A stretch of 64,000 nt of DNA from Amphimedon queenslandica. Taxonomy: Eukaryota; Porifera; Demospongiae; Haplosclerida; Niphatidae. Each line of letters opens with the position of its first letter. The first letter of the stretch is position 1. The notes under the pieces are model-generated. The model had not been told where the DNA came from, searched no databases, and saw nothing but the letters and a program-made list of their open reading frames with translations. The translations under genes were made by a program, and so were the position numbers. Below are positions 45,808-63,074 of the stretch, piece by piece. Where the stretch lies: assembly GCF_000090795.2 (NCBI RefSeq), contig NW_003546282.1, positions 5,967 to 69,966 of the forward strand. Reading direction: 5' to 3'.

Positions 45808-48572
45808 TCAACAAAACAAGTTGTTTGTGGCTGACGTGTTTACCTTTTTATTCGTTTCGGTTTGACTTTCAGTTGATACAGGCCCACTGGATGGACTTTG
45901 ATCATCACTGACACTTTCTGTAGTAACTCCTTCAGTTGGACTGGTTTCAGACTCTTCAGTGGGAAGAGCTTGTTCAGTGGGAGGGGCTTGTTCAGTGGGA
46001 GGAGCTTCTTCAGTGGGAGGAGCTTCTTCAGTGTCAGTGGTGGGGGCATTCAATTCGTTATTTGGTTCTTGTGATTCCTCTTCTATCGTCTGTACCTCTT
46101 CCTCCTCCTCCTCCTTCCCTTCCTCTTTTATTGTCTCTTCTTTCTCTTCCTTTTCTTCTTTCACTCTGTCGTCCTTTCTCTCTTCTTCCTTCAATTGGTT
46201 TTGCGTTCCTCCTGTCAATAATTTTGTTCTCTTTGGCGCAACCGGTTTCTCCACCACGACAACAGCAGGCTCCTCCTCCTTCCTTTGAATGGTAGGCGTG
46301 GTCTGTTTCCGTGGTAACGGTACAGGGCTAGGCTCGCTAGTAGTAGCAGGAGGAGGAGGAGACTTTGATAGTGGGCCACTCTGTGGTCTCGGAGGTGGGA
46401 CCTTCTTTCCAGTAGCTGCTGCCGGAGAGAGTTTAGGAGGAGCAGGACGAGGGGGAGGTGCTTGTTTGGGTTTCATAGCTCCGTCTTCTTTTTGCTGCTT
46501 TTTCTTGCGAGGAGGAGGAACGGGAAGTTCTTCAGCCTCTGAATCATCGGAATCCTCGGTCTCTGTACTGTCGTTATCATCGCCATCTTCCTTCCCTCCC
46601 TCCTCCTCTCTCGGCTTACTATCTACAGGTGGACCTACAACTATAGTGAACAAGATAACCACAATTGTAAAGCAACAACTTGTGAATTGTATACACACAG
46701 GAATGGGACAAGATCACTGTATTACAAAAAAACATGTGCTATGTACATGCAATTCATGTTAAATACATGTGCTGTGTGCATGCAATTCATGTTAAATACA
46801 TGCACAATTGTATGTATACAGTAGATATAAAGGGCATATGTCATACACTATTAAAATGTACATGTATTTCTAATCCTTAGTGGATTGAGTGTCATTTCTC
46901 TAAAATATCAAATATCGCTTGTACTCAACACCAAAAACAAGCCCACACACACATGTACTGTACATGAATACAGATAATATCCATTTGTCCATACATAGTC
47001 ATCTTCACTATATAAACTTATACTAACCTTTAGTACTATCAAGTGCATCATTCTCTCCTCCCACACATAATACCAGTGGCTTGTTACACTGGTGACAAAC
47101 ACGTTCAGTTTTACCACTAGGCTTTGCACCCGATAGCTGCGCTATATCTGCTTTATGAGGTGAGCATTGGGAGCAGACGATACGCCCACACATTCTGCAG
47201 TGGTGCTTTCTAACGAAAGCTGAGAACTTTTGTTTGCAGAGCATGCATTGATTAGTGACTGAATCAGGTACCCATACTGCCTTATAGAGCATTGCTGTTG
47301 TGTCTTCAGCATCTGGAGAAAAAGAAAGATTATACAATACATAATGTAATATGGAGAAAAGGAAGGAAAAAAAATAACCATCAAAACATATACATGTGCA
47401 AATAGGAAAATTAAAATGTAGAAGTTAAACTGAAAGTAAGTTTAGCTTGCCCATCATGACAACCATCAATAGCCATACAATTCATGCACATGTACAATAA
47501 ATGGTACTTCATGATAAATACACACATAATGTAAAAAGACAATGTGCATTGTTCTAAAGGTTGTCAACAAATCCACTGCTGAAACCTTTAAACTATTAGA
47601 ATAATGCTGGTGATAGAGTTTAGTATCAACATTGAATGTCCTAATAATTGATTGTTTGGATATGAGGTTAGTTTTTCATTCCAGTTTAATGGATGTTATT
47701 ATTAGTGTTGCAAACACAATCAACCGAAATATCATAAAACTAAAAGCTTTCTGTTATCTATGCCTTGCCTTTGTTTAGTTTATTTATTTGCTTAGTGAGA
47801 TTAGCTATCCAGTTGGTCTTGTCAGCTTTTGTTAGTGCAAAGACGTGAAATGATTTATCAGCATGATTGATCTGAAAGGCATTATCAGGGTCTAGAAAAA
47901 AAAGAGAAAAATAGATGAAAAGAATTAAGAAAAAATTGACAAATAAATAAACAAGAAAATACAATAGACTTAAAAGAAATAGAATGTAGTACCTAGTTCT
48001 TCCTTTCCTCCTCCCTCTCCTACAGTTTCCAGCTCCACCTGAGGCATATAGTGACATTTTGAAGACACAGTCATACTGCTAATAGGGAGGATGTGTTGAT
48101 TGCTATAAAGACCACGACTGAGTATGGAGCCATAGACTAGGATATCATTGAAGAGAAAGAACTGACGTTTCTTTGGCCCTTTTCGACAAATCTTCCAGAG
48201 GCTACCTTCCCTGATAAAAAGTCGACCAGGAACTAGTAGAACCTGTTAAGAAAATGAAGGATGCACTTGCAAATGTGTTCCAAAGTAAACTAAATATTAT
48301 CCTATCCATTGTACAATTTCTTTCATATAGACATTACTGTATTGTTCTATAGACAAGAGTTACAAGCACCCTACCTCTCCCCTTGTAAAGTGATTCTGTA
48401 TATCTGTTATCTTCTCTATGTTGAAACTGGACTGAGCTTGAGCAGCCTCAGTCTACAGAGAAAAAAAACAAAGCATGGACATTTTATCACATCATGTCCT
48501 TACCCCTGAGACCCTCTTGAGATCTGAGCTAGCAGTTACTGTAGGCTTTCTCTTGAAAATATTACCGGCCAT
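45808..48572 (-). CDS. PLEKHF: PH-FYVE endosomal protein, phafin (PLEKHF) homologue with extended tail
   Basis: Exons 48572-48504, 48452-48375, 48242-47993, 47891-47769, 47312-47028 and 46634-45808 give 543 aa. An in-frame stop lies just upstream of ATG 48572. The PH domain (about residues 45-170) has KICRKGPKKRQFFLFNDILV. The FYVE zinc finger (about 185-255) has WVPDSVTNQCMLC, RKHHCRMCG and RVCHQCN, which bind PI3P on endosomes. Vertebrate phafins are about 250-280 aa; here a 275-residue Pro/Glu/Lys-rich tail follows, with PPPR-type SH3-ligand motifs and repeats of APPTEE/APPTEQ. Intron 4 is GC-AG (donor AAAG/GCAAGG). The tail could be spliced further at 45839, where AAG/GTAAAC is possible, so the last few residues are uncertain. 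Head to head with ATF2. Confidence 0.92.
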
Positions 48573-48743
48573 GTCAATCTTGTATGCTTTAGAAGCTAAT
48601 GATGAAGTAGTTAGTTAAGACACGCCCATTATATGCGTGACAAAGCTCTCTCTGTGTCTCTTTCTTTCTCAGTCCCAAAGCTTTCTCTTTGATATTTACA
48701 TCTTTCATAACCCTCGGCTCCCTCTTCTCTCTCCCTCTCTCTC
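48573..48743. promoter_or_regulatory. 171-bp bidirectional promoter of PLEKHF and ATF2
   Basis: Only 171 bp separate the two initiator codons. The spacer is rich in CT tracts on the plus strand and has no TATA or CRE. Confidence 0.6.
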
Positions 48744-51107
48744 ATGGCCGCCACAGAGAGCGACAAGCCTTTTGTTTGTAATTACCCCGGCTGTGGACAG
48801 GTGAGTCCCCCTCCTATATTCTGTGTGAGTGTCAGAGCGATGCTGTCAGTATGATGTCATTTTGAGCTGTACCTAAAAAAGTCTCCCCTGGCTGGTCTAT
48901 TGTGTCAAATTGACATCATAGGCATCTTTTAATCGAGTCTTTTCCCTCCATCTCTTTCTCTTCTCCCTCTCTCCCTCCAGCAATTCACAAATAACGACCA
49001 TCTTGCTATTCACAAGACTAAGCACGAGCTTTCTCTCAAACTCAATAAAGGAGATATACAGCTAATTGGTAAGGGAAGAGAAGAACAGAGAGAGCATTAT
49101 TTAAAATATCAATATACATGTATACTGTATTGGTAAGGAAAGAGAGAGAGAGAGAGAGATGGTGTGTGTGTGTGTGTGATGTGGGGTCAGTGATATGGTC
49201 TTGTGAGTATTGACCTCATGATACTAATTATTATTTAAAATTAAAATACTACAAAATGTTGACATCTTGTACGTATGACACTGTATCCTCCTCTACCAAC
49301 TTCCCTCTTCTTTCCCCCTCTTCTCTCCCTCCCTTTCTCTCTCTCTCAGATCAAACTCCTACTCCGACTCGGTTTCTACGTAACTGTGAGGAGGCTGGTC
49401 TCTTTCAAGAGCTTGAAGCAAATCCGTTTGAACACGTAAGCCTTCAAGCCATACTAACGCTCCTCCTCTTGTGTTGAATGGTTTGAATTTGATGAATGCT
49501 GTCACAGAAACACAGTGTTATTGGTAGTATATGTAAATTGTACATGTGTATATGTAGATACATGTACATGTGTATAATGTCACTCAACTGTATAGCTATA
49601 GTGATTACTCTCTCCTTTCTCTTATCTCAGGATTTCAAACAAGCAACTCAAAATAACGAGAAAGAGAAGGTACACATATTCAGTTACCATGGTGATGTTA
49701 TTCATGTTTTGTGTTATTCGATAGGCAAAGTTACAAATTGATGGAGTTCAAAAGGTCTTGCCACCTGCTATTCCTGTAGCTCCTCCTCCTAGCCTAGCTA
49801 ATCCTCAAAAAGCTGTGAGTGTTTTTCATTTCTTTTGAATATTACTCTCTCCCCCCCCCTCTCTCTCTCCCCCCTCTCTCTCTCCCCCTCCCTCTCTCCC
49901 TCTCTCTCTCTCCCCCTCCCTTCCTCTCTCTTTTCTCAGGTTCCCCTTGCCACAGTCCCAGCTCATATTGGTACTGCTACAGCACTCACTAAACAAAAGT
50001 TGCTGGCTTCAATTCAAAATAAGAATGTCGTTGAGGCAAATCAGAAAAAGAATACTGAGGTATTAGCTCAAGCTCTTAAAGCTGTCATTGAGGTACTGCA
50101 TTGGTCACTCACTGTCTGTTATAAGCATGTGTAAATATTTTGAATTCCGTAAAAATTGATTATTTATTTAATTTTTAAAATGTTATTTTTGAAATGCTGG
50201 ATTATTTTTTATAACTTTTTAGAGTAACAGTGAAAGTGGATCCAGCTCTGATGGTTTTGCTGTACCACAGGATGCTCCCAGGAGGTATTTCCATTGTCAT
50301 AAACCTCAGAATAATTTGAAATGGATACTCCCTCCCCTCTCTCTCTCTCCTTCCCTTCCTCCCTAGAAGAGGTAGGAAGCCTGATGATGAAGACCCAGAG
50401 ACAAAGCGTCAGAAATTCTTAGAGCGGAACAGAGCAGCTGCCAGTCGCTGTAGGGCCCGTAAAAAGCACTGGGTGGATACACTGGATAAGAAAGCAAAGG
50501 AGCTGGAGATGCTGAATACCAGCTTACAGCAAGAGGTCATCTTATTGAGGGCTGAGGTCCAGCAGCTTAAGTCAATCCTGTTGGCTCATAAGGACTGTCC
50601 ATTGATGGCAAAACCAGGTACGTCATGTACATGTAGCATATACCAGTGCTTCTAATTGTGGGGATTAAAATCTGCAATCACTAAGAGAGAATTCTCCATT
50701 TAAAAAAATATTATGTCTGATACATATCCACACACACATCAATCGTACATGAAATAATTCATACATTAATATCAATCGGCATGATATCATTATGAAAAAA
50801 CTTAACTACTCATCACAATAATCGCAAATATTACTTTTATCAATTTGTTCCTTGTGAGCTCATTATGTTTTTCCTTTATACAGATGAGCCACCAGTCCCA
50901 GCTCCTTCAAGTGGCCACACTGTAGGGGTTACCCTCCTGTCCTCTTTCTCCTCTCTCTCTCCTCTTGTCAGCAGCCCACTGGCTGGGAGTAACCTTCTCA
51001 CGTCTCCTCTCTTCCTACCGAGCCTCACCATAGCTCCGAACAGTAACGATATATCAAAGAGCATTGAGATATCAACATCGGAACTGAATCCGCATCAAGT
51101 TGAATGA
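48744..51107 (+). CDS. ATF2: bZIP transcription factor ATF2/ATF7/CREB5 orthologue (346 aa)
   Basis: Nine exons (48744-48800, 48981-49068, 49350-49435, 49631-49669, 49735-49814, 49940-50092, 50223-50285, 50367-50617 and 50884-51107) encode 346 residues. The N-terminus has the ATF2-family C2H2 zinc finger, KPFVCNYPGCGQ then TNNDHLAIHKTKHE. The transactivation motif DQTPTPTRFLRNCEEAGLF follows and keeps both Thr-Pro sites phosphorylated by JNK/p38 in vertebrates. The bZIP near the C-terminus reads RQKFLERNRAAASRCRARKK, with a leucine zipper ending LLAHKDCP, as in human ATF2. The protein is shorter than human ATF2 (505 aa), mainly in the linker. Nuclear factor binding CRE/AP-1 sites as a homodimer or with Jun. 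It is convergent with AGPS (405 bp). Confidence 0.96.
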
Positions 51108-51512
51108 GTTGGTGTCAGGACTGATTCACGCAGTGCACAAAAGAGATTGTTACAATATATTATTAATACATGAGCGAATGAATGATGGGACATTTTAACT
51201 GTTTTGCACACTACTTGTATTAACAATAGATGATAACAATAGCAATAGTAATTATTATTACTATTGTTGTTGTTGTTGTTATTTTTATTTAACATCATGG
51301 TATTAGGTTTTCCTTAAATTACTAATGCATTGGGAAAATTTATTTTAGTGGGTATATAGCATTATAATAAAATTATTATAACAATGTTCCCAAGAACAAT
51401 CATTCAAAAAGGTAGAAAAATTTTATAAATATTGCCCCCAAAATATAAAATACACAATAATAATAATTCAAGAGTCACATATAAAGCTATGCACACAGAA
51501 GCATTATGCTTC

Positions 51513-56907
<5,395 letters not shown>

Positions 56908-57358
56908 ATTATTGCATATCACTAACTACTAGCCACACCCTCTTTACACGTGGGTTTGTACGCATGCGCAGATTTAAAACTAGGGATGTCCGTATACTTC
57001 AACCACGTGCAAGCACGTGGGAGCTGAACACAAGAAAGCTAATGCAATTGCAGCAAACGACTTTCTTTATAAAACTAAAAAATGGTAGCAAATACCAAAT
57101 AAGAGAGAGATATACTGAATGAGTTTAGTTAATGATGCTGGGTTGAAAGTTCACTGAGAGTGTGGATGAAATGAAATGTGTGTAGTATGCATGCATTGGT
57201 ACTATAAAAATACTAAAATTTGTTTCTAATAATAATATTTTAATAATAATAATATTTAATAAGAGTTTTGATCTCGTGATGATAAGTGTGAGTGATATAA
57301 TGAAAGGGGGAGGGAGGACGTTGAACGAGTGCTCGATCATTTAGTGAAAGTGGTTCCT

Positions 57359-58544
57359 CTAGCAGGTGTAAGTAGGGAAGGTCTGATTCCACGCAGTCGT
57401 AGCTACCGGAGGACTGGAGTTTGAAGGAGGGGGAGTCAAAGATGCACCTGTAATTAAAAAAATAAAAAATAAACAAATAGAAAAATTCATCATATTTACA
57501 TCAATTGCTAGGAGATTATACAACTGTTATTCTGAAGTGATAAAAGCGAGTTGGTTCTTACCAAATGGCTCTTGGTTAGGTGAGTTAGTAGTCCCTGGCC
57601 TCATGCTAGGAGGAGGAGGGGCAGCAGNNNNNNNNNNNNNNNNNNNNNNNNNNNNNNNNNNNNNNNNNNNNNNNNNNNNNNNNNNNNNNNNNNNNNNNNN
57701 NNNNNNNNNNNNNNNNNNNNNNNNNNNNNNNNNNNNNNNNNNNNNNNNNNNNNNNNNNNNNNNNNNNNNNNNNNNNNNNNNNNNNNNNNNNNNNNNNNNN
57801 NNNNNNNNNNNNNNNNNNNNNNNNNNNNNNNNNNNNNNNNNNNNNNNNNNNNNNNNNNNNNNNNNNNNNNNNNNNNNNNNNNNNNNNNNNNNNNNNNNNN
57901 NNNNNNNNNNNNNNNNNNNNNNNNNNNNNNNNNNNNNNNNNNNNNNNNNNNNNNNNNNNNNNNNNNNNNNNNNNNNNNNNNNNNNNNNNNNNNNNNNNNN
58001 NNNNNNNNNNNNNNNNNNNNNNNNNNNNNNNNNNNNNNNNNNNNNNNNNNNNNNNNNNNNNNNNNNNNNNNNNNNNNNNNNNNNNNNNNNNNNNNNNNNN
58101 NNNNNNNNNNNNNNNNNNNNNNNNNNNNNNNNNNNNNNNNNNNNNNNNNNNNNNNNNNNNNNNNNNNNNNNNNNNNNNNNNNNNNNNNNNNNNNNNNNNN
58201 NNNNNNNNNNNNNNNNNNNNNNNNNNNNNNNNNNNNNNNNNNNNNNNNNNNNNNNNNNNNNNNNNNNNNNNNNNNNNNNNNNNNNNNNNNNNNNNNNNNN
58301 NNNNNNNNNNNNNNNNNNNNNNNNGCAAACCAACTCTAAAAAATAGGGAAAATTATTTATATAATGATACAAAGTTTTTCAATAAACCAATTGTTTTTTT
58401 ATGTCCAACACAGCCCACGTATAATTACACGTAAGCGCAATCATCCATCGGATTACCCCCACACTCCTTTACAAAAGAGGACCGACCATATTGAATCAAA
58501 TTTATGACCCATATCACTTAAGAGGGGGATGATACGCATTTAAG

Positions 58545-58577
<33 letters not shown>

Positions 58578-61500
58578 ATCAATCAATACGCATACAAGTA
58601 TTAGTGGAGACACCCACGGAGCCATACTTAGTAATGCATGTGTGAAGGGTATTCACGAGTACTATCGGTAATCATTAGTCAATGTGGGCAAACCAGGATG
58701 AGTCAATGAGGCATAGAACTGGCTTGCTAAGAATGAGCCTAAGTACAGGATTGTTGGATATACACGTACACTCCCCCCACAGTCTACTACATTCCTGATA
58801 CCCACCACAAGAATGTTTGATGAGTAATGGGCCAATGGTGGCCTTGCTGTAGTTGTCAGGGCTCAGGGTTAGAGTGAAGATATTTGGTTCAATACGTAAA
58901 GGCTTATAGTCCAGAGGCTTTTGATGGTGCTAAGTGAGGGCATAACAGCTAAAGTAGGTTTTAAAAACAATATTGATGTATCTATTTAGCTACTTTCATA
59001 TTAAGCAGAAGGCTACAAGGCTTTGACAGAAAGACATGGAATGTGGATTGACAGAAAAATTTCCTTTTTTTCAGTAAATGACAAAATATTTTAGCTCAAT
59101 ATCAGAATAACAACCAAAAAAGTATAAAAGGGACAAATTTGTGCATCAAAAAGTATTAGGCAGATTGAACAAACACATGGAAGTCATGTCAATGTAGTTG
59201 AATCAAAGTCAGACATACAGTATAGTTAATCCTATTCTCTAGTGTATCTCTTTCCACTTCACTTCTCAATTAATGATAATTATTAGCCATTCAATGCATC
59301 ATCTGTCACTTGTCAACAATCTCCCCTCATCAAGTCATTAGAACCAAAAGCACACAGTACACATTGCTATTGCATGCACACAATTTAACGAATCATTGAA
59401 GACTCATAACCATCACCAAATCCAATCACTGTCTGAGCGGGTAATTGCAGCTGCCATCAGCGCTAACTGTTTCATAAACAAATCTCTCCATCTCTCATTT
59501 CTCTTTAAGGATTAGCGATTATATGGCTCAACAGTGAAAATACTACATTGCTACATAATGAATGCTGATCATTCGAAATCACTAGACATTGAAAACATAG
59601 TATGATCCTCTTTAGTTATTAGCTTTATGTCTCCAAGATCCATCTCATTTTACTCTATGCTCTTCCTGTTACCTGGTACTATGATCAAATTATCCTAAAA
59701 TGAAGTCCTTCATGGTCTGCTGACAATCAAGAACTTAGACCTTGAGCTCTCCCCCCTCTCACATAATTGCATCATCTTGAATACTTTTAGTAAATTAGTA
59801 TTGAATTCAAGACTATATCCTGCATTGTACATGTAATTGATGAGAGACATGCACCCATACAAATGCAATGCACTGTCTCTCAAAGGAGAGACATCAGTCA
59901 CAGTGCATTACAAAATGAGCTAATCCTCAAAGTTTCACAAACTATAAACAGGAATACACATATTAAACTCCACTAGATTTGGACACACACACACACACAT
60001 TTTTAATGCACATATATTAACATTTAAGTGTACACGTATACATATATAAATCTGCTACTCCCTCCATTAGAATTCATAACAGTCCACACTCACTATGATC
60101 CACCAACAAACATACTTGTACATGCCAGATGGCACCATAAACTAAGTAGACAAATATTCATGCAGCAATTATACTCTCCAGTGAGCCGTGGTAAAGGCCA
60201 AGCATAACAAAATGTATGAGTGTGTGTTTGTTTCTTCTCTTTGGCATGATTCGGTAGATTAAACAGGTAGAAACAGAGCTGTAATAAACCTGCCGCAGGC
60301 TATTAGAGGCAGCTAGCATGGACAATGCAATTAATGTGTAATTTGTATGAATTATAAGCTTAATGATAATGATGAAAGAGATACATTGCGAAAATAAAAT
60401 AATCACTTTCATCACAAAACAGTTATATTAGTATTAGTAATACCTCAATGGTTGACTCTGGCAGATCAAGAAGACTGGCCAATTGCTTCACTGTTGGTCT
60501 GGCTGGGTAGTGAGATGTGTTATATGAGAGCTCCAACTGATGGATCTGGAATGGGGTGAGCTTTCTTGTTCCCTCTGTCTTAACTATCAGCTGCTCTTGT
60601 GAGTCTGAAAAAGGAAAGGAGGAGAGAGGGGAAGAGATGAAAAGATAAAAAGTATAATATATAAACTGTGGGCTTCAGTAGTTACATTCAACAGGAGAAA
60701 TGCAACCAAGCTATGTAAATGCTATGACAGTGACTAACAGCAGATAGAGAGACAGATGTACAATGAATATAATATATATAGCTTAAGAAAATTAAGCTAC
60801 AATAACCTAGAAACATACAAGAACTAGCTGCAATACAGCAATACAAAGTTGGGATAACTTTTCCCTACTACAGAAAACACAACAATAAATATCACAAAGC
60901 TACCAAGCTGGCCTAATTCATAAGCAGACAAACAAATTAAACTCCACTGGCTGCACATTTACTTCTTCTATAATGAACTTTGCATATGTCACAATATACA
61001 GTGAACTACCTGTTATTGACTCCCACAGGTGTTCCATGGATGCTCTCATCTCATACATGCTATACTATTTAATATTAGCGTCATGTGAGAATGTTTTGAA
61101 TCCAATTTTCCAATAGACTAAAGATGAGGCATGCAAGATTGTCCTATGCCACGTACTAGGATTACTGTTTGTGTGTCGGATAATTAGTCATTATTTCATA
61201 TAGGGCTAACAGTATTATACACCAGCGTACATACATCAAATATAACGTCATAATATAACCGCATAGCCATTGAGTCTATACCAGGCGATTGACAATTATT
61301 ATTATTATTCTTCCATAGCTTCCTATACTCATTCTTAAGGGGCAATTGATCACACACAAAGGTTTGTTATTGAAAGGTTAATGAAACTGCGTGACAGACT
61401 ATCGACAAAAAACACATTGTAACAAGCAAGCGTATAGGAACATGTTATAACAGGGCAAACCCATGTTTCATAGGCCAACCACTAAACTGAATGTACACAA

Positions 61501-63074
61501 GATCAAACATGTCACAACCACACGCATAATTAATAATTACGTAATGTTGCATGTTCATAAAGCATATACTGATAAATAATTATTGCGCTACCTTTTCCGG
61601 AGATATTCGGTACTCCACTATGTCCCTGGACTGGTGATTTCGATGGAGTAGTAGGCGAGTTGGCCCCAGCACCTCTTATGTAGCTAGACTGACCAGCCAT
61701 GTCATGATCAATGGCAGCTTTGTCAATATTAGAGGAAGGCATGTTGGGTGACGGATTGTTAGGAATGTCAGAAGCACCAGAAGGGGTACATTGTATCTGA
61801 CTGTAGCCACTGTTTATCTCCTGAAAGGAAATTAAGTTGAATATAAACTGAGGCCTTCTAACAATACTTTATTACTCATCGATAATTAAATGTGGTGTGT
61901 ATGCGTGTTCTTAATAAGCAAAGAATACAAACATTAATTAGACCGATAAAAGGCTGTTTGAGCAAACTAAACTAACCATTTAATTAGATTTAATTCAAAT
62001 ATTATAAATAACGAGTTTTTCTAACCTGGTGACAAGAGACACTATCGCCTCCTCCGGTAGTCGGGGGAATTGTTGGATAGACAAAATACGGCATGCTAGG
62101 AGTGGCGGACTGCTGAGTTGTTGTAGCAGCTGCTGGGAAAACGGTCAAGAGCTTCCCGTTAGAGCTACCGGAGTCTAAGTGGTGATGCTGCGGGGGCTGG
62201 TGTGGATGCTCTTGTAAGCCGGGGTGAGCGCCCCAAGGACCGGGACATCCTGGGGGCATCGCTCCACTACCAGGCCGGGGAGGGAATCCAGCAAAATGAG
62301 AGAGAGTGTGGTGGCTGTAGGGAGAGGGTATGAGTCCGTTGTAAGACTCGTGAGGAGGAGGAGGGAGGGTCTGGAGGATTGAGAAGTGACCGAGTGCTGC
62401 TTTCTCTTGGAGGTCTTTCTGCCTCTGTTGGGCTCTTGTCCGGACTATTCTATTAATGGAGCTCACCGATGGGACATTAACCTTGTTGCAGATGCCTTCA
62501 GTTAGGAGGCGATCGCGTATCTCCCATGCAAAAATGCTAGGGTTTTCTCTCTTGTAGTCTTCAATCTTGTTGACAACTTTGGGAGTTGCTACTTTAGGCT
62601 TGCTACCTCCGATGATCCCTGGCTTGACAGAGCCAGTCTCGTAAAATCTGCAGATAATGGAAAAGATGCAAAAAGTACTAGTAGTGAGTTTTTCTGGGAT
62701 TATATTTCATTGCATAGTGAGTTTATTTTAATGCGTGAAAGAAGCTTCATGAATGTCGTTAAGGCATTATTTTAATGTTAGTGTGTGTGTGTACACTGTC
62801 TGAGCTAGCAATGAATAATGTCAAGCTTGTGCAGCAATCTTATCACAGAAGGCACGCAGCTGATATTACACAAGATCCAATGGCTTTACCTTCCTAATAT
62901 CTTGCTCACACAGCCATGAGAGACTCTCAGCTGACGGCTGATGTCGCATGGTCGGACACCATTCTGCGCCAGTTCCACTATCTTCCTCCTGATGATGTCT
63001 GGAAGTGGACGACCGTTGACAAACACCCCGCCAAGCTGGTTCACCCCTCCTTGACCTGCAGAGCCTTTTGCCAT
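57359..63074 (-). CDS. PAXB: Paired-box transcription factor, PaxB / Pax2/5/8 type (interrupted by assembly gap)
   Basis: Exons 63074-62890, 62647-62026, 61820-61592 and 60604-60444, then unknown sequence in the gap, then an exon ending at 57562 and a last exon 57447-57359. The paired domain (residues 9-135) is highly conserved: [68 protein letters not shown] and [13 protein letters not shown] Pro/His/Ser-rich linker contains FSILQTL, similar to the octapeptide/eh1 repressor motif. A homeodomain starts after [20 protein letters not shown] and breaks at LPESTIE, so the recognition helix (WFQNRR) is not visible. The C-terminus is short and Pro/Ser-rich ([10 protein letters not shown]). Nuclear developmental regulator; PaxB-like genes with both domains occur in sponges and cnidarians. 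Confidence 0.93.
57628..58324. other. 697-bp run of N inside the Pax gene
   Basis: The gap begins inside a Pax exon (CTGCTGCCCC on the minus strand) and probably hides the rest of the homeodomain. Long ORFs reported across it are artefacts of the N run. Confidence 0.98.
58325..60443. other. Pax intron after the homeodomain exon
   Basis: It contains a CA microsatellite (about 58549-58575), a GGGG-rich patch and AT-rich sequence. I searched the minus strand for the missing WFQNRR-type homeodomain exon and did not find it here. Confidence 0.55.

Noticed and set aside
57527-58372. ORFs spanning the 697-bp gap
   Set aside because: Open only because N codons have no stops.
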